Of a DNA stretch of 19,696 bases, positions 1 to 7,822 are shown piece by piece; the first letter of the stretch is position 1, and each line of letters opens with the position of its first letter. A model generated the notes under the pieces. That model worked only from the letters and a program-made list of their open reading frames with translations. It was not told the DNA's origin and ran no database searches. This stretch comes from SXOA01 sp051004015 (GTDB lineage: Bacteria > Planctomycetota > Planctomycetia > Pirellulales > Pirellulaceae), in the NCBI GenBank assembly GCA_051004015.1, contig JBPCKT010000015.1, positions 1-19,696 of the forward strand, in the 5' to 3' direction. Both the position numbers and the translations under genes were made by a program.

Positions 1-93
1 TACCTCGCCTATTACAATACCGAACGTCGTCACTCCTCCCTCGATTACCTCAGCCCAGCCGCCTTTGAAGCCCTACTCACCCCGATTCCTTAG
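1..93 (+). CDS. IS3-family transposase (OrfB/integrase core), C-terminal fragment
   Basis: Frame 1 is open from the first base to TAG at 91-93 and encodes 30 residues containing YYNTERRHSSLDYLSPAAFE. This Y-N-x-x-R-R-H-S-x-L-x-Y-x-S-P-x-x-F/Y signature closes the DDE (rve) catalytic domain of IS3-family OrfB transposases. The catalytic Asp and Glu residues lie upstream, outside the window. The enzyme would carry out copy-paste transposition of the element with its OrfA partner. The fragment is cut by the window edge, so completeness cannot be judged. Confidence 0.85.
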   Translation, partial: YLAYYNTERRHSSLDYLSPAAFEALLTPIP

Positions 94-127
94 CCACAAC
101 ACTGTCCGAAATTTGCCAAGCAGCTCA
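1..127 (+). mobile_element. 3' end of an IS3-family insertion sequence (left copy)
   Basis: This is the terminal part of an insertion sequence. It holds the last 30 codons of a transposase and then a 34-bp non-coding tail ending in the dinucleotide CA at 127. Read from outside inward the end starts TGAGCTGCTTGG, which fits the TG...CA ends of IS3-family elements. The whole 127 bp recurs exactly, as its reverse complement, at 19570-19696, and identity stops sharply at 127/128. The sequence break at base 1 therefore lies inside the element. The flank immediately after the IS end is CGG. The other end of the element is outside the window, so no target duplication can be tested. Confidence 0.85.
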
Positions 128-150
128 CGGTAACCGCCGCTGATTACCGC

Positions 151-227
151 GCCCTTTCAGGGCTTTGTGAAACTTGTTTAACCGTACCCAGGGCTGCTGG
201 GCTACCTTATGGTCGCCCCTGCGGGGC
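151..227. repeat. cluster of three short palindromes (REP-like)
   Basis: Three small perfect hairpins follow one another between the IS end and the first gene: GCCCT/AGGGC at 151-155 and 159-163, CCCAG/CTGGG at 187-191 and 197-201, and GCCCC/GGGGC at 215-219 and 223-227. Clustered short GC-rich palindromes containing CCCAGGGCT resemble REP-type elements I associate with planctomycete intergenic regions. That family link is recollection and was not tested. No promoter is obvious here for the next gene. Confidence 0.4.
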
Positions 228-245
228 TGCATTGAGCGAGCTGAC

Positions 246-2783
246 ATGAATCCAAACGACAATAACCTCGAATCACAGGCAAAGCTCTTCGAGCTTCCCA
301 CGCCCGAATCCGCCGAGATGGAGCCGCTGGCCAAGGCGCTGGTGGCCCTCCGCCGCGACGAACAGCCGATTGCTCCCTCGGCCGAGCTCCGCCGCCTGGT
401 GGAAGCGCGGCTGGACGAGCTGGAAACGAATACTCAGGGGACGGTTATTACGAAGGAGAATGCCATGCTCAAGAATTCCACGAGTCGATTTCGTTTGCGG
501 GACTGGGTTTTCATCGGCGGCGGCAGCATCGCCGCGGCGGTGGCGACAACGATTATCTTCTGGCCCCCGCCGAAGACGGACGTGGCGAAGGTGCAGCCGG
601 AACATCAGGTGAATGCGCCGCGATGGGAGGAAACGGGTGACATTCCGTTGGTCGGCACCATCTCCCGCAAGAATCAGTCGGTAGTCAGAGCGCAATCGGA
701 AATTACTGTTGGTGACGAGTGGACCGCAGAATCGATGAACGCATCGATGAAGATGAAGAAGTCTTCACCGGCGGCCAGCGGTATGAGCGCTGGCGGAATG
801 CCGGGAATGGCAGGTGGCATGGGCGCTGGGGGTGGTATGCCGGGAATGCCAGGTATGCCCGGAGGCGGACCTTCGGGCGCGGGAGAGATGGCGGGCAAGA
901 ATCCCCTTCCTCATTACCACGTCCCTGGTGGCCGCGGCTATGGACCATCCTTTGAAGCAGGCGGCATTCCCGCCAGTGATGCCCCCAATCCCTATCCCCC
1001 CGCGGCGCTAGTCATCGAATCGGACCCTGCTGGAAACACCCCCGTAGCCAGGCCGACCGTAACCGCGGCCACCGAGTTGGCTGCGCAAGCCCGCGTTTCC
1101 TCGCCCACCATAGTCTCATCAAACGGTGCAAAAGGGCGAAACGAAGGGGGCCGTCCTGCTGATTTGTACGCGAAGGCGAATCCCGACAAGTACCGAATGC
1201 GTCTCGCTAAGGAGGGTCAAGCTCAAGGCGTCGATGCTCTCGCCAAAAATGGCGATGAGTGGCACGAGAAGGCGTATCACTTTGGCTCACGATTCCAGGT
1301 GGACCGACTCGGTGAGCAGTACAACTCCATCGTCGAGAACCAGTTTCTCGCCCCCACGAGCGAGCCTCTCTCCACGTTCTCCATCGATGTTGACACGGCC
1401 TCCTACTCCAACATCCGCCGCATGCTGACCGCGGGGCAACTGCCGCCGCCGGCCGCGGTGCGGATTGAGGAAATGGTGAACTATTTTGGCTACAGCTATG
1501 CCCAGCCCAAGGGGAAGGAGCCGTTCGGCGTGATCATGGAGACGGCGGAATGCCCCTGGAATCCGGGGCACGTGCTGCTGCGGGTCGGACTGAAGGGGAA
1601 GGAAATTGAGCGGAAAGCCCGCCCTGCCAGCAACCTGGTCTTTCTGCTCGATGTCAGCGGCTCGATGTCCGACGAGAACAAGCTGCCGCTGCTCAAGACC
1701 ACGATGAACATGCTCGTCGGCGAATTGACCGAGAACGACCGGGTCACTATCGTCACCTACGCCGGCGACGCTGGGCTGAAGCTCGAGCCGACCTCCGGCG
1801 ACCAGAAGCAGAAGATCACCGATGTCATCAACAGCCTCTCGGCCGGCGGTTCCACCAACGGCAGCGCGGGGATTGAGCTGGCGTATCAGAAGGCGACCGA
1901 GGCGTTCATCAAGGAAGGGACCAACCGGGTCATTCTGGCGACCGACGGCGACCTGAACGTCGGCGTCACCAGCGACGACGCCCTGGTCAAGCTCATCAAG
2001 GAGAAGGCGGCCGGCGGCACTTTCCTGACGGTCCTCGGCTTCGGCGAAGGGAACCTGAAGGACGGCAAGCTGGAGCAGATTGCCGACAATGGCAACGGGG
2101 TGTACGCCTACATCGACAGCGTCCGCGAAGGGCGGAAAGTGATGGTCGAGCAGCTCACCGGCAGCCTGGTCACGATCGCCAAGGACGTGAAAATCCAGAT
2201 TGAATTCAACCCCGCTCAAATTCAGTCCTACCGGCTGCTCGGCTACGAGAACCGGGTGATGGCGGCGGCGGACTTCAATAACGACAAGAAGGACGCCGGA
2301 GAAATCGGGGCCGGGCACACCGTGACCGCCCTTTATGAGCTGGTGCCGGTGGAAGTGAGCAGGAAAGAGAACGAGCCGCGGCCGGATGTCGAGCCGCTGA
2401 AGTATCAAAAGGCCGGCTTGGCGGTTCGGTTTGCCGTCCCGGCGGCAGCTCGCGACCCCAAGGCCCTGACCGACGCCGCAACCAGCGGCGAGCTCCTCAC
2501 GCTCAAGCTCCGCTACAAGGAGCCCGACGGCGTCGAGAGCCGGCTGATTGAATTCCCGCTGAAGGAGCGCGGCAAGCAGTTCAACTCCGCCAGCAAGGAC
2601 TTTCAGTTCGCCGCCGCCGTCGCCAGCTTCGGCATGATCCTCCGCGGCAGCCAGCACCGGGGCAGCGCGAACACCTCCGCCGTCGCCGAGATCGCCGCCG
2701 GGGCCATCGGCGAGGATCCCAACGGCCTGAGGGCTGAGTTTGTGGACCTCGTCCGCCGGGCGGAACGGCTGGGAATTAAGTAG
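246..2783 (+). CDS. membrane-anchored YfbK-like von Willebrand factor A protein
   Basis: The product is 845 aa from the ATG at 246. A TTG 24 codons upstream would add residues read through the REP-like sequence, so I reject it. Order of parts: a charged N-terminal segment (1-85); one membrane helix (about 87-108, followed by WPPP); a long low-complexity linker rich in Gly, Met and Pro (about 175-225, GMPGM units); the YfbK-type N-terminal VWA-associated domain (about 362-455); a VWA domain with MIDAS motif DVSGS at 469-473, a Ser/Thr-rich loop near 534 and an ATDGD segment near 565; and a C-terminal DUF3520-like region (about 641-830). The MIDAS residues predict metal-dependent protein binding. 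The topology suggests a cytoplasmic N-terminus with the bulk outside the cytoplasm. In planctomycetes such genes often sit beside ECF sigma factor genes, but here the upstream side is occupied by an IS. The partner is unknown. Confidence 0.88.
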   Translation: MNPNDNNLESQAKLFELPTPESAEMEPLAKALVALRRDEQPIAPSAELRRLVEARLDELETNTQGTVITKENAMLKNSTSRFRLRDWVFIGGGSIAAAVATTIIFWPPPKTDVAKVQPEHQVNAPRWEETGDIPLVGTISRKNQSVVRAQSEITVGDEWTAESMNASMKMKKSSPAASGMSAGGMPGMAGGMGAGGGMPGMPGMPGGGPSGAGEMAGKNPLPHYHVPGGRGYGPSFEAGGIPASDAPNPYPPAALVIESDPAGNTPVARPTVTAATELAAQARVSSPTIVSSNGAKGRNEGGRPADLYAKANPDKYRMRLAKEGQAQGVDALAKNGDEWHEKAYHFGSRFQVDRLGEQYNSIVENQFLAPTSEPLSTFSIDVDTASYSNIRRMLTAGQLPPPAAVRIEEMVNYFGYSYAQPKGKEPFGVIMETAECPWNPGHVLLRVGLKGKEIERKARPASNLVFLLDVSGSMSDENKLPLLKTTMNMLVGELTENDRVTIVTYAGDAGLKLEPTSGDQKQKITDVINSLSAGGSTNGSAGIELAYQKATEAFIKEGTNRVILATDGDLNVGVTSDDALVKLIKEKAAGGTFLTVLGFGEGNLKDGKLEQIADNGNGVYAYIDSVREGRKVMVEQLTGSLVTIAKDVKIQIEFNPAQIQSYRLLGYENRVMAAADFNNDKKDAGEIGAGHTVTALYELVPVEVSRKENEPRPDVEPLKYQKAGLAVRFAVPAAARDPKALTDAATSGELLTLKLRYKEPDGVESRLIEFPLKERGKQFNSASKDFQFAAAVASFGMILRGSQHRGSANTSAVAEIAAGAIGEDPNGLRAEFVDLVRRAERLGIK

Positions 2784-2829
2784 CGGAGCACTCGCCCCCG
2801 GATGAGGCGGATAACGCCGCGCGCACTGG

Positions 2830-2858
2830 TTGACAAGGTGACGCTTGTCCGTTCTGTA
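2830..2858 (+). promoter_or_regulatory. possible promoter and operator of the Rrf2 gene
   Basis: A perfect TTGACA lies at 2830-2835. At 17 bp spacing the -10 would be the poor TCTGTA (2853-2858). At 19 bp it would be TGTAGT. An interrupted dyad, CTGT-N8-ACAG (2854-2869), overlaps the -10 area and could be a regulator site, which would fit autoregulation. The -35 is good but the rest is weak. Confidence 0.3.
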
Positions 2859-2910
2859 GTACCAAACAGGCGGGCACCGTCTGGTCTTGCCAGTCTCCCG
2901 GCGAAATTCC

Positions 2911-3339
2911 GTGATCATCTCCGCCAGAACCGAATATGCCTGCCTCGCGGTCCTGGCTCTTGCCGCGCGCCACGCCAGCGGCCGGCCCGTCCGCATCCGC
3001 GAAATCGCCGATCCGCACGGCATTCCCTCTCGCTTCCTGGTCCAAATCCTGCTGCAACTCAAGGGGGCAGGCCTTGTTGCCAGTACGCGGGGGGCAGCCG
3101 GCGGTTACAAACTGGCCAAGAGGCCGGAGGAAATCACGCTCGGCCAGGTGATGGGAGTCATCGACGGCCAATCCAGTCAGATTAAGTCCAGTGCCGGCGC
3201 TTCCACCGCCGCGACTCGCGTCTTGCTGGACTCCTGGCAGAGTATCGCCAGGCTGGAACAAGAGAAGCTCGGCGAAATCACCTTCGCCCAGCTCGCGCAG
3301 AAGCTACGCGGGCAGGGGGACGGGATGTATTATATATAG
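2911..3339 (+). CDS. Rrf2-family transcriptional regulator without the Fe-S cysteines
   Basis: The product is 142 aa if the GTG at 2911 is used. That start gives the usual family N-terminus (ISARTEYACLAVLALA); the longer frame from 2887 adds residues unlike the family. The winged-helix signature is complete: a helix pair with IREIADPHGIPSRFLVQIL, the recognition region LKGAGLVASTRGAAGGY, and the wing end LAKRPEEITLGQVM. In IscR and NsrR three Cys residues follow this domain. Here that stretch (IDGQSSQIKSSAGAS) has none, and the only Cys is in the N-terminal EYACLAV helix. Cluster sensing is therefore unlikely, and the protein is closer in type to CymR-like members. The neighbouring siroheme reductase gene 2.7 kb downstream is a candidate target by analogy only. 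Confidence 0.85.
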   Translation: MIISARTEYACLAVLALAARHASGRPVRIREIADPHGIPSRFLVQILLQLKGAGLVASTRGAAGGYKLAKRPEEITLGQVMGVIDGQSSQIKSSAGASTAATRVLLDSWQSIARLEQEKLGEITFAQLAQKLRGQGDGMYYI

Positions 3340-3372
3340 AGGAAGAGTTTCGTCCCCTGGGAATTGCACGCC

Positions 3373-4086
3373 ATGTCCATGTTAGCCTCACCCACGGTCC
3401 GTATTGTCCCTCGCCGCGAGGTTCCGCTGCTCGAAAACGGCGACCATCTGACTCGGCAAGAATTCAAACGCCGCTGGGAAGCGATGCCGGATTTGAAACG
3501 GGCGGAGCTCATCGAAGGAGTCGTCTACATGGGTGCAGCACTTCGGCATCGACAACATGGCCAGCCGCATGGCTTGATGCTTTCCTGGTTAAGTTCCTAT
3601 TACTGCGAAACGCCCGGCTTGGAATTTGGAGTCAGTGCCTCAGTCGAACTCGACGACGCCAATGAGCCTCAGCCCGATTGCTACCTCTTTCTACCGACCG
3701 CGCTGGGGAGCAGGGCGATTGTCAACGCCGAGGGATACCTGGAAGGGCCACTTGACCTGATTGCCGAAATCGCCGCTTCCTCGGCGAGCATTGATTTGCA
3801 CAAGAAGAAGCAATTGTACGAGCGGCACGGAGTCCAAGAGTACATCGTTTGGCGAACCACGGAAGGAACCATGGATTGGTTCGTGCTCGAAAACGGACGC
3901 TATGTTCCGCTCGATCCTGATGCGGCCGGAGTTCTCCGCAGCCGCCGCTTCCCTGGTTTATGGCTGGACGCTGCCGCCATGGTCCGCGGCGACGCTAGGC
4001 GAATTCATGAAGTGCTGGACCAGGGCCTGGCCACGCCCGATCATGCCGCGTTCGTGCAGCTCCTTTCTCCGCATGTGAAGCCTTAG
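3373..4086 (+). CDS. Uma2-family (DUF820) PD-(D/E)XK nuclease-like protein
   Basis: The product is 237 aa from ATG 3373 (a second ATG at 3379 is equally possible; a TTG lies at 3364). The Uma2 pattern is clear: N-terminal LTRQEFKRRWEAMPDLKRAELIEGVVYM, then the core with QPDCYLF (Asp102), LIAEIAASSASID (Glu132) and the basic run KKKQLYERHGVQEYIVWR (Lys about 144-146). These match the D...E-x-K active site of the restriction-endonuclease-like fold. Uma2 proteins are abundant in cyanobacteria and planctomycetes, usually as many paralogs, and their biological role is not settled. It lies 33 bp after the Rrf2 gene and 34 bp before trpC on the same strand, so co-transcription is likely, but no functional link is evident. 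Confidence 0.87.
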   Translation: MSMLASPTVRIVPRREVPLLENGDHLTRQEFKRRWEAMPDLKRAELIEGVVYMGAALRHRQHGQPHGLMLSWLSSYYCETPGLEFGVSASVELDDANEPQPDCYLFLPTALGSRAIVNAEGYLEGPLDLIAEIAASSASIDLHKKKQLYERHGVQEYIVWRTTEGTMDWFVLENGRYVPLDPDAAGVLRSRRFPGLWLDAAAMVRGDARRIHEVLDQGLATPDHAAFVQLLSPHVKP

Positions 4087-4120
4087 ACGCGCGTTATCGC
4101 CTTTCGGATGAGTTTGCCGC

Positions 4121-4900
4121 TTGACTATTCTCGATGAAATCGTTGCCTGCAAGCGCCTGGAGATGGAGCGCGCCAAGGCAGCTGCATCTCCGCAACAGTT
4201 GCGAGAACAGATCCAGCAATTGCCGCCCGTGCGCGACTTCTTCGCCCCGCTCGCCGTCGGGGGCAGCATCAAGCTGATTGCCGAGGTGAAGAAGGCTAGC
4301 CCCAGCAAGGGAGTGATCCGCCAGGACTTTGATCCCGTGCGGATTGCCCTCGACTACGAAGCCGCCGGCGCGACCTGCCTCAGCGTGCTGACCGATGAGC
4401 CGTTTTTCCAAGGGAGCCTCGACTACCTGCGGCAAATTCGCGCGGCTGTGAATTTACCGCTTCTTCGCAAGGACTTCATCCTGGATAGTTATCAACTACT
4501 AGAGGCCCGGGCCGCCGGCGCGGATGCGGTGCTGTTGATTGCCGAATGCCTGGATGACTGCAACCTCCGCAAGCTGCATAATGAGACGCTGGAACTGGGA
4601 ATGACGCCACTGGTAGAGTTTTACGACCCGGAGAACCTGCCGCGCGTGCTGGCGGCCGGGGCGCAGCTCATTGGGGTGAATAATCGGGACTTGCGGACGT
4701 TTATCACCGACCTTGGCCACACCATCCGGCTGAGGGAGCAAGTGCCCCTGGATGCGGTGCTGGTGGCGGAAAGCGGCATCCACACCCGGGCGGATGTGTT
4801 ACGCTTGCAGGAAGCAGGGGTGGACGCCATGCTCGTCGGCGAAAGCCTGATGGCCCAGGACAATATTGGGGCCGCCGTCCGAATACTCCTGGGAACCTAA
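4121..4900 (+). CDS. trpC: indole-3-glycerol phosphate synthase
   Basis: The product is 259 aa, the normal single-domain length, starting at a TTG (4121). TTG is chosen because it gives the standard start TILDEIVACKR; the nearby ATG at 4108 is in another frame and stops quickly. It catalyses ring closure of 1-(2-carboxyphenylamino)-1-deoxyribulose 5-phosphate to indole-3-glycerol phosphate in tryptophan synthesis, in the cytoplasm. Beta-barrel motifs appear in order: LIAEVKKASPSKG (about residue 52 on), LLRKDFI with Lys117, AVLLIAECL, IGVNNRDLRTF and VAESGI. These cover the catalytic Lys residues, the phosphate-binding loops and the Glu/Ser of the last strands. No other trp gene is nearby, so the pathway genes are scattered. 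A heptamer repeat begins 3 bp after the stop codon. Confidence 0.95.
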   Translation: MTILDEIVACKRLEMERAKAAASPQQLREQIQQLPPVRDFFAPLAVGGSIKLIAEVKKASPSKGVIRQDFDPVRIALDYEAAGATCLSVLTDEPFFQGSLDYLRQIRAAVNLPLLRKDFILDSYQLLEARAAGADAVLLIAECLDDCNLRKLHNETLELGMTPLVEFYDPENLPRVLAAGAQLIGVNNRDLRTFITDLGHTIRLREQVPLDAVLVAESGIHTRADVLRLQEAGVDAMLVGESLMAQDNIGAAVRILLGT

Positions 4901-4902
4901 TC

Positions 4903-4958
4903 CACCACTCACCACTCACCACTCACCACTCACCACTCACCACTCACCACTCACCACT
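4903..4958. repeat. heptanucleotide tandem repeat, eight perfect copies of CACCACT
   Basis: Eight perfect 7-bp units run directly from the trpC stop codon to 10 bp before the next start codon. Such short tandem heptamers are known as dispersed STRR-type repeats in cyanobacteria and similar ones are seen in planctomycetes. The tract fills the whole intergenic space, so the following gene has no recognisable Shine-Dalgarno sequence. Copy number is likely to vary by slippage. Confidence 0.95.
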
Positions 4959-4968
4959 CGGAATCCCA

Positions 4969-5811
4969 ATGCCCCGCTTCATGGAAAACATCTCGACCGT
5001 CAACAGTTTCGTCCGCACCGTGCTGGCCGTGGTCGTCCTGGGAGGCGTCGGCGGCGGCGGTTGGTACGCCTATTACAAATACAACGCCAAGGAATTCGAG
5101 GCTCAGGACAAAGCCGCCAAGTTGGCGGATGCGACCAAGAAGTTGCAGGACGCCGAGGCCGACATCGCCGCGAAAGCGAAAACCATTCAGGAAAACGTGG
5201 CTAAAATCTCGGCCCTGAACAAGGACAACGAAAAGCTCCGCACCAAATTGGCCCTGCTCAAGGTCGATCATCGCCTGGCCCGGCTGACGGTCGTAAACCA
5301 GGAGAAACGTGGGGATCAAGGGGATCTGTATACCACCGTCGAGTTTGTCGAGCTCAACGATGAAGGAGCCCCCTACACGAGCGATCCGGCTCGCGTTTTT
5401 GAAATCAAGGGAGACCTGGTCTACATCGATAGCTGGGTGGTGAAGTTCGAGGACAAGTACATCGAGGAGAAGGACCTGGACCGCGGCACATCACTGTGCA
5501 TTTTCAACCGCATCTACGGCGAGCTGCAGCAGCCGATTGAAGGCTTTCCGCTGGACCGCCACGGCACGCGCCCCACGGGCTACGCCCGCGGCGGGCAGGA
5601 AACGGAATTCGAGCGGCAGATTTGGGACGACTTCTGGAACATCGCCAACGACCCGGATAAGGCCAAAAATATGGGCATCCGCACCGCCAGTGGCGAATCT
5701 CCCAACATGCGGGTCCAAAAGGGAAAGTCCTACCGCGTCACCCTCCGCTCCAGCGGCGGCCTCTCCATCACGCCGGAAGTGACTCCGAAACCATCCGAGC
5801 CGCCGAAGTAG
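4969..5811 (+). CDS. membrane-anchored coiled-coil protein of unknown function
   Basis: I do not recognise a family. The product is 280 aa from ATG 4969 (ATG 4981, MENIS, is an alternative). One membrane helix lies at about 15-31 (VRTVLAVVVLGGVGGGGW). It is followed by a charged Ala/Lys/Glu heptad-rich coiled coil (about 40-100) and a folded C-terminal part (about 105-260) with alternating hydrophobic strands such as LYTTVEFVELNDEG and RVFEIKGDLVYIDSWVVKFED. It ends in a Pro-rich tail (TPEVTPKPSEPP). The topology is a signal-anchor with the coiled coil and C-terminus outside the cytoplasm. There is a single Cys (SLCIFNR). The upstream tandem repeat leaves no clear ribosome-binding site. A dispersed palindrome follows the stop codon. 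Confidence 0.75.
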   Translation: MPRFMENISTVNSFVRTVLAVVVLGGVGGGGWYAYYKYNAKEFEAQDKAAKLADATKKLQDAEADIAAKAKTIQENVAKISALNKDNEKLRTKLALLKVDHRLARLTVVNQEKRGDQGDLYTTVEFVELNDEGAPYTSDPARVFEIKGDLVYIDSWVVKFEDKYIEEKDLDRGTSLCIFNRIYGELQQPIEGFPLDRHGTRPTGYARGGQETEFERQIWDDFWNIANDPDKAKNMGIRTASGESPNMRVQKGKSYRVTLRSSGGLSITPEVTPKPSEPPK

Positions 5812-5813
5812 TG

Positions 5814-5885
5814 CGCAGATTTCGCGGATGGACGCAGATTAAGAGAATCATGAATCCAAATCTGTGTTAATCCGCGAAATCTGCG
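5814..5885. repeat. dispersed-type palindrome with perfect 16-bp outer arms
   Basis: CGCAGATTTCGCGGAT at 5814-5829 is matched exactly by its reverse complement at 5870-5885. The symmetry continues inward with mismatches over about 28 bp per arm, leaving a loop of about 16 nt. Repeats of the type CGCAGATT...AATCTGCG recur in many planctomycete and other environmental genomes; that is recollection, not a search result. It begins 2 bp after the stop codon and could act as a transcript end or mRNA-stabilising hairpin. It lies 33 bp upstream of the proposed nirA/cysI-like promoter. Confidence 0.8.
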
Positions 5886-5918
5886 GATCATTCCCCTTCT
5901 GTGTGTACCGCGCTGACG

Positions 5919-5947
5919 TTGGAGAGCGGCTCTTTTCTCGCTATACT
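5919..5947 (+). promoter_or_regulatory. sigma-70-like promoter of the siroheme reductase gene
   Basis: TTGGAG (5919-5924), 17 bp, TATACT (5942-5947). Transcription would start near 5954, giving a leader of about 88 nt. A short dyad, CTTTAC/GTAAAG, lies in the leader (about 5970-5997) and could be an operator or a weak hairpin. Confidence 0.5.
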
Positions 5948-6041
5948 GACAATCATTGCGAACCTAAACTTTACCTTGCACGTCAACATAGTAAAGATTC
6001 ACTGCACGGCCTAAATTTCATCGCCCTACCCCCGATTCCCC

Positions 6042-7787
6042 ATGTCTGAAGCCGGTAAGCCCAGCCCCATCGAATCGATCAAGGACGAAAGCCGCTTTCT
6101 GGCCGGAGATATCGGCCCGGAGATGATGGATGCGAACGACCACTTTGGCAAAACGAGCGAAGTGCTGCTGAAATTCCACGGCACTTACCAGCAGGACGAC
6201 CGGGACGTGCGGGGCGGAGCGGTGGTGGAGGACGGGAAGAAAAAGAAGTCCTACATCTTCATGGTCCGGACCAAAATTCCGGGGGGAAAGCTCACCAGCC
6301 GGCAATTGCTCGACGAGCTCGATTTGTGCGACCAGATCGGCAACACCACGCTCCGCATCACCTCGCGGCAGGGTCTGCAACTGCACGGGGTGCTCAAGTC
6401 GAATTTGAAAGATGCCATCCACCGCATCAACTCTGCGCAGCTTTCCACGCTGGGGGCCTGCGGAGACGTGAACCGTAACGTGATGTGCTGCCCGGTCCCG
6501 TACAGGAACAACGTCTATCGCCAGACCCAGGAATTGGCCGACACGCTCGCTTCCCATTTCGCCCCGCGGACGAAGTCCTATCACGAACTGTGGCTCACCG
6601 ACAGCGCGACCGGCGACAAGCAACTGGCCGGCGGGGCGGAGGACGAGGGCGGCGACGGTTATGACGTCGAGCCGATCTACGGCAAGTTCTATATGCCGCG
6701 AAAGTTCAAGATGGCCATCGGCTACGCCTTTGATAACTGCGTGGACCTATACGCCAACGACCTAGGGTTGTTGGCCTTGACCGACGGCGACCGGATCATC
6801 GGCTACAACGTGCTCGCCGGCGGCGGCATGGGCGTTACCCCCTCCGCCAAGAAAACATTTCCCGCCGTCGCCAAGAGAATCTGCTTCGCCACACCGGAGA
6901 ACGTGCTGGCGGTCACGGAAGCCCTCTTCAAAGTGCAGCGGGACTTCGGCAATCGCGAGGACCGCAAGGTCGCCCGTCTAAAGTACGTCATTGCCAACTG
7001 GGGTGTCGAAAAGTTCAAGGCGAAGGTGGAAGAATACTTTGGCGGCCGGCTGCCGGAGCCTCATCCCGACGACGTGCATGGCTTCAACGACCACATGGGG
7101 TGGGATGAGCAAGGGGACGGCAACTGGTTCTACGGCCTGAACGTGGAAAATGGCCGCATCAAGGACACCCAGTCGATGCGGCTGAAGACGGCCCTCCGCG
7201 AAATCTGCAACACGCTTACGCCTGGCATCCGGCTCACGTCACATCAGAGCATCCTGTTCACGGACATCCGCCCGCAAGATAAAAACACGTTGGAGAGCAT
7301 CCTCCGCGACCATGGCGTCAGGCTCTCCGAAGAAATCTCCACCGTCCGCCGCTGGAGCATGGCCTGCGTCGCCTGGCCCACTTGCGGCCTCTCCATCACG
7401 GAAGGGGAGCGGGCCCTTCCCGGCATCCTCGACCAGCTCGAAGTGGAGCTCGCCCGCCTCGGCCTCTCCGCGGAGAAGTTCACGGTCCGCATGACCGGCT
7501 GCCCCAACGGCTGCGCCCGCCCCTACAACTGCGATATCGGCCTGGTCGGCAAGGCCCGCGGCAAATACACCCTGCTGCTCGGCGGCCGGCTGCTCGGCGA
7601 CCGGCTCAATTTCATTTACAAGGACATGCTGCCGGAAGACGAGGTCATTACGGCGCTCGTGCCAGTGCTGCTCTATTTCAAGCAGGCCCGCACCAACGGC
7701 GAAACCCTCGGGGACTTCTGCCAGCGTAAGGGGGTCGAAGACCTTCTGGCGTTTGCAGACCGCAGCGCAGCGCCCGCCCCGGCATAA
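6042..7787 (+). CDS. assimilatory sulfite (or nitrite) reductase, siroheme/4Fe-4S hemoprotein
   Basis: The product is 581 aa from ATG 6042, close to the length of CysI/ferredoxin sulfite reductase. It reduces sulfite to sulfide (or nitrite to ammonia) by six electrons in the cytoplasm. Visible are the two ferredoxin-like/4Fe-4S repeats of the family; TSRQGLQLHG (about 107-116), holding the anion/siroheme Arg; GDVNRNVMCC (about 142), the second Arg; and RKFKMA (about 220), the pair of Lys that bind substrate in CysI. The cluster ligands are Cys442-x5-Cys448 (CVAWPTC) and Cys487-x3-Cys491 (CPNGC). DVNRNVMC resembles sulfite reductases more than nitrite reductases, so I favour sulfite, but substrate cannot be fixed from sequence. 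No flavoprotein partner (CysJ) is adjacent, so ferredoxin is a likely donor. Confidence 0.9.
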   Translation: MSEAGKPSPIESIKDESRFLAGDIGPEMMDANDHFGKTSEVLLKFHGTYQQDDRDVRGGAVVEDGKKKKSYIFMVRTKIPGGKLTSRQLLDELDLCDQIGNTTLRITSRQGLQLHGVLKSNLKDAIHRINSAQLSTLGACGDVNRNVMCCPVPYRNNVYRQTQELADTLASHFAPRTKSYHELWLTDSATGDKQLAGGAEDEGGDGYDVEPIYGKFYMPRKFKMAIGYAFDNCVDLYANDLGLLALTDGDRIIGYNVLAGGGMGVTPSAKKTFPAVAKRICFATPENVLAVTEALFKVQRDFGNREDRKVARLKYVIANWGVEKFKAKVEEYFGGRLPEPHPDDVHGFNDHMGWDEQGDGNWFYGLNVENGRIKDTQSMRLKTALREICNTLTPGIRLTSHQSILFTDIRPQDKNTLESILRDHGVRLSEEISTVRRWSMACVAWPTCGLSITEGERALPGILDQLEVELARLGLSAEKFTVRMTGCPNGCARPYNCDIGLVGKARGKYTLLLGGRLLGDRLNFIYKDMLPEDEVITALVPVLLYFKQARTNGETLGDFCQRKGVEDLLAFADRSAAPAPA

Positions 7788-7822
7788 GGGTGTATAATGG
7801 AGGGACTCATTACGAGGCCGCC

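Noticed and set aside
174..245. 24-residue N-terminal extension of the VWA protein from a TTG start
   Set aside because: The extension is translated from the palindromic REP-like DNA; the ATG at 246 gives a sensible N-terminus.
1287..3062. 591-aa open frame on the minus strand opposite the VWA gene
   Set aside because: It is antisense to a protein with clear VWA and DUF3520 motifs. Its sequence is rich in Arg, His and Gly in the way of a GC-rich shadow frame and has no recognisable domain.
3373..4900. Uma2 gene plus neighbours as a new defence system
   Set aside because: The Uma2 protein sits between a regulator and trpC with no toxin, methylase, helicase or other defence partner; Uma2 genes are commonly scattered in such genomes.
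4903..4958. Possible CRISPR array
   Set aside because: Units are contiguous 7-mers without spacers; it is a simple tandem repeat and no cas gene is near.
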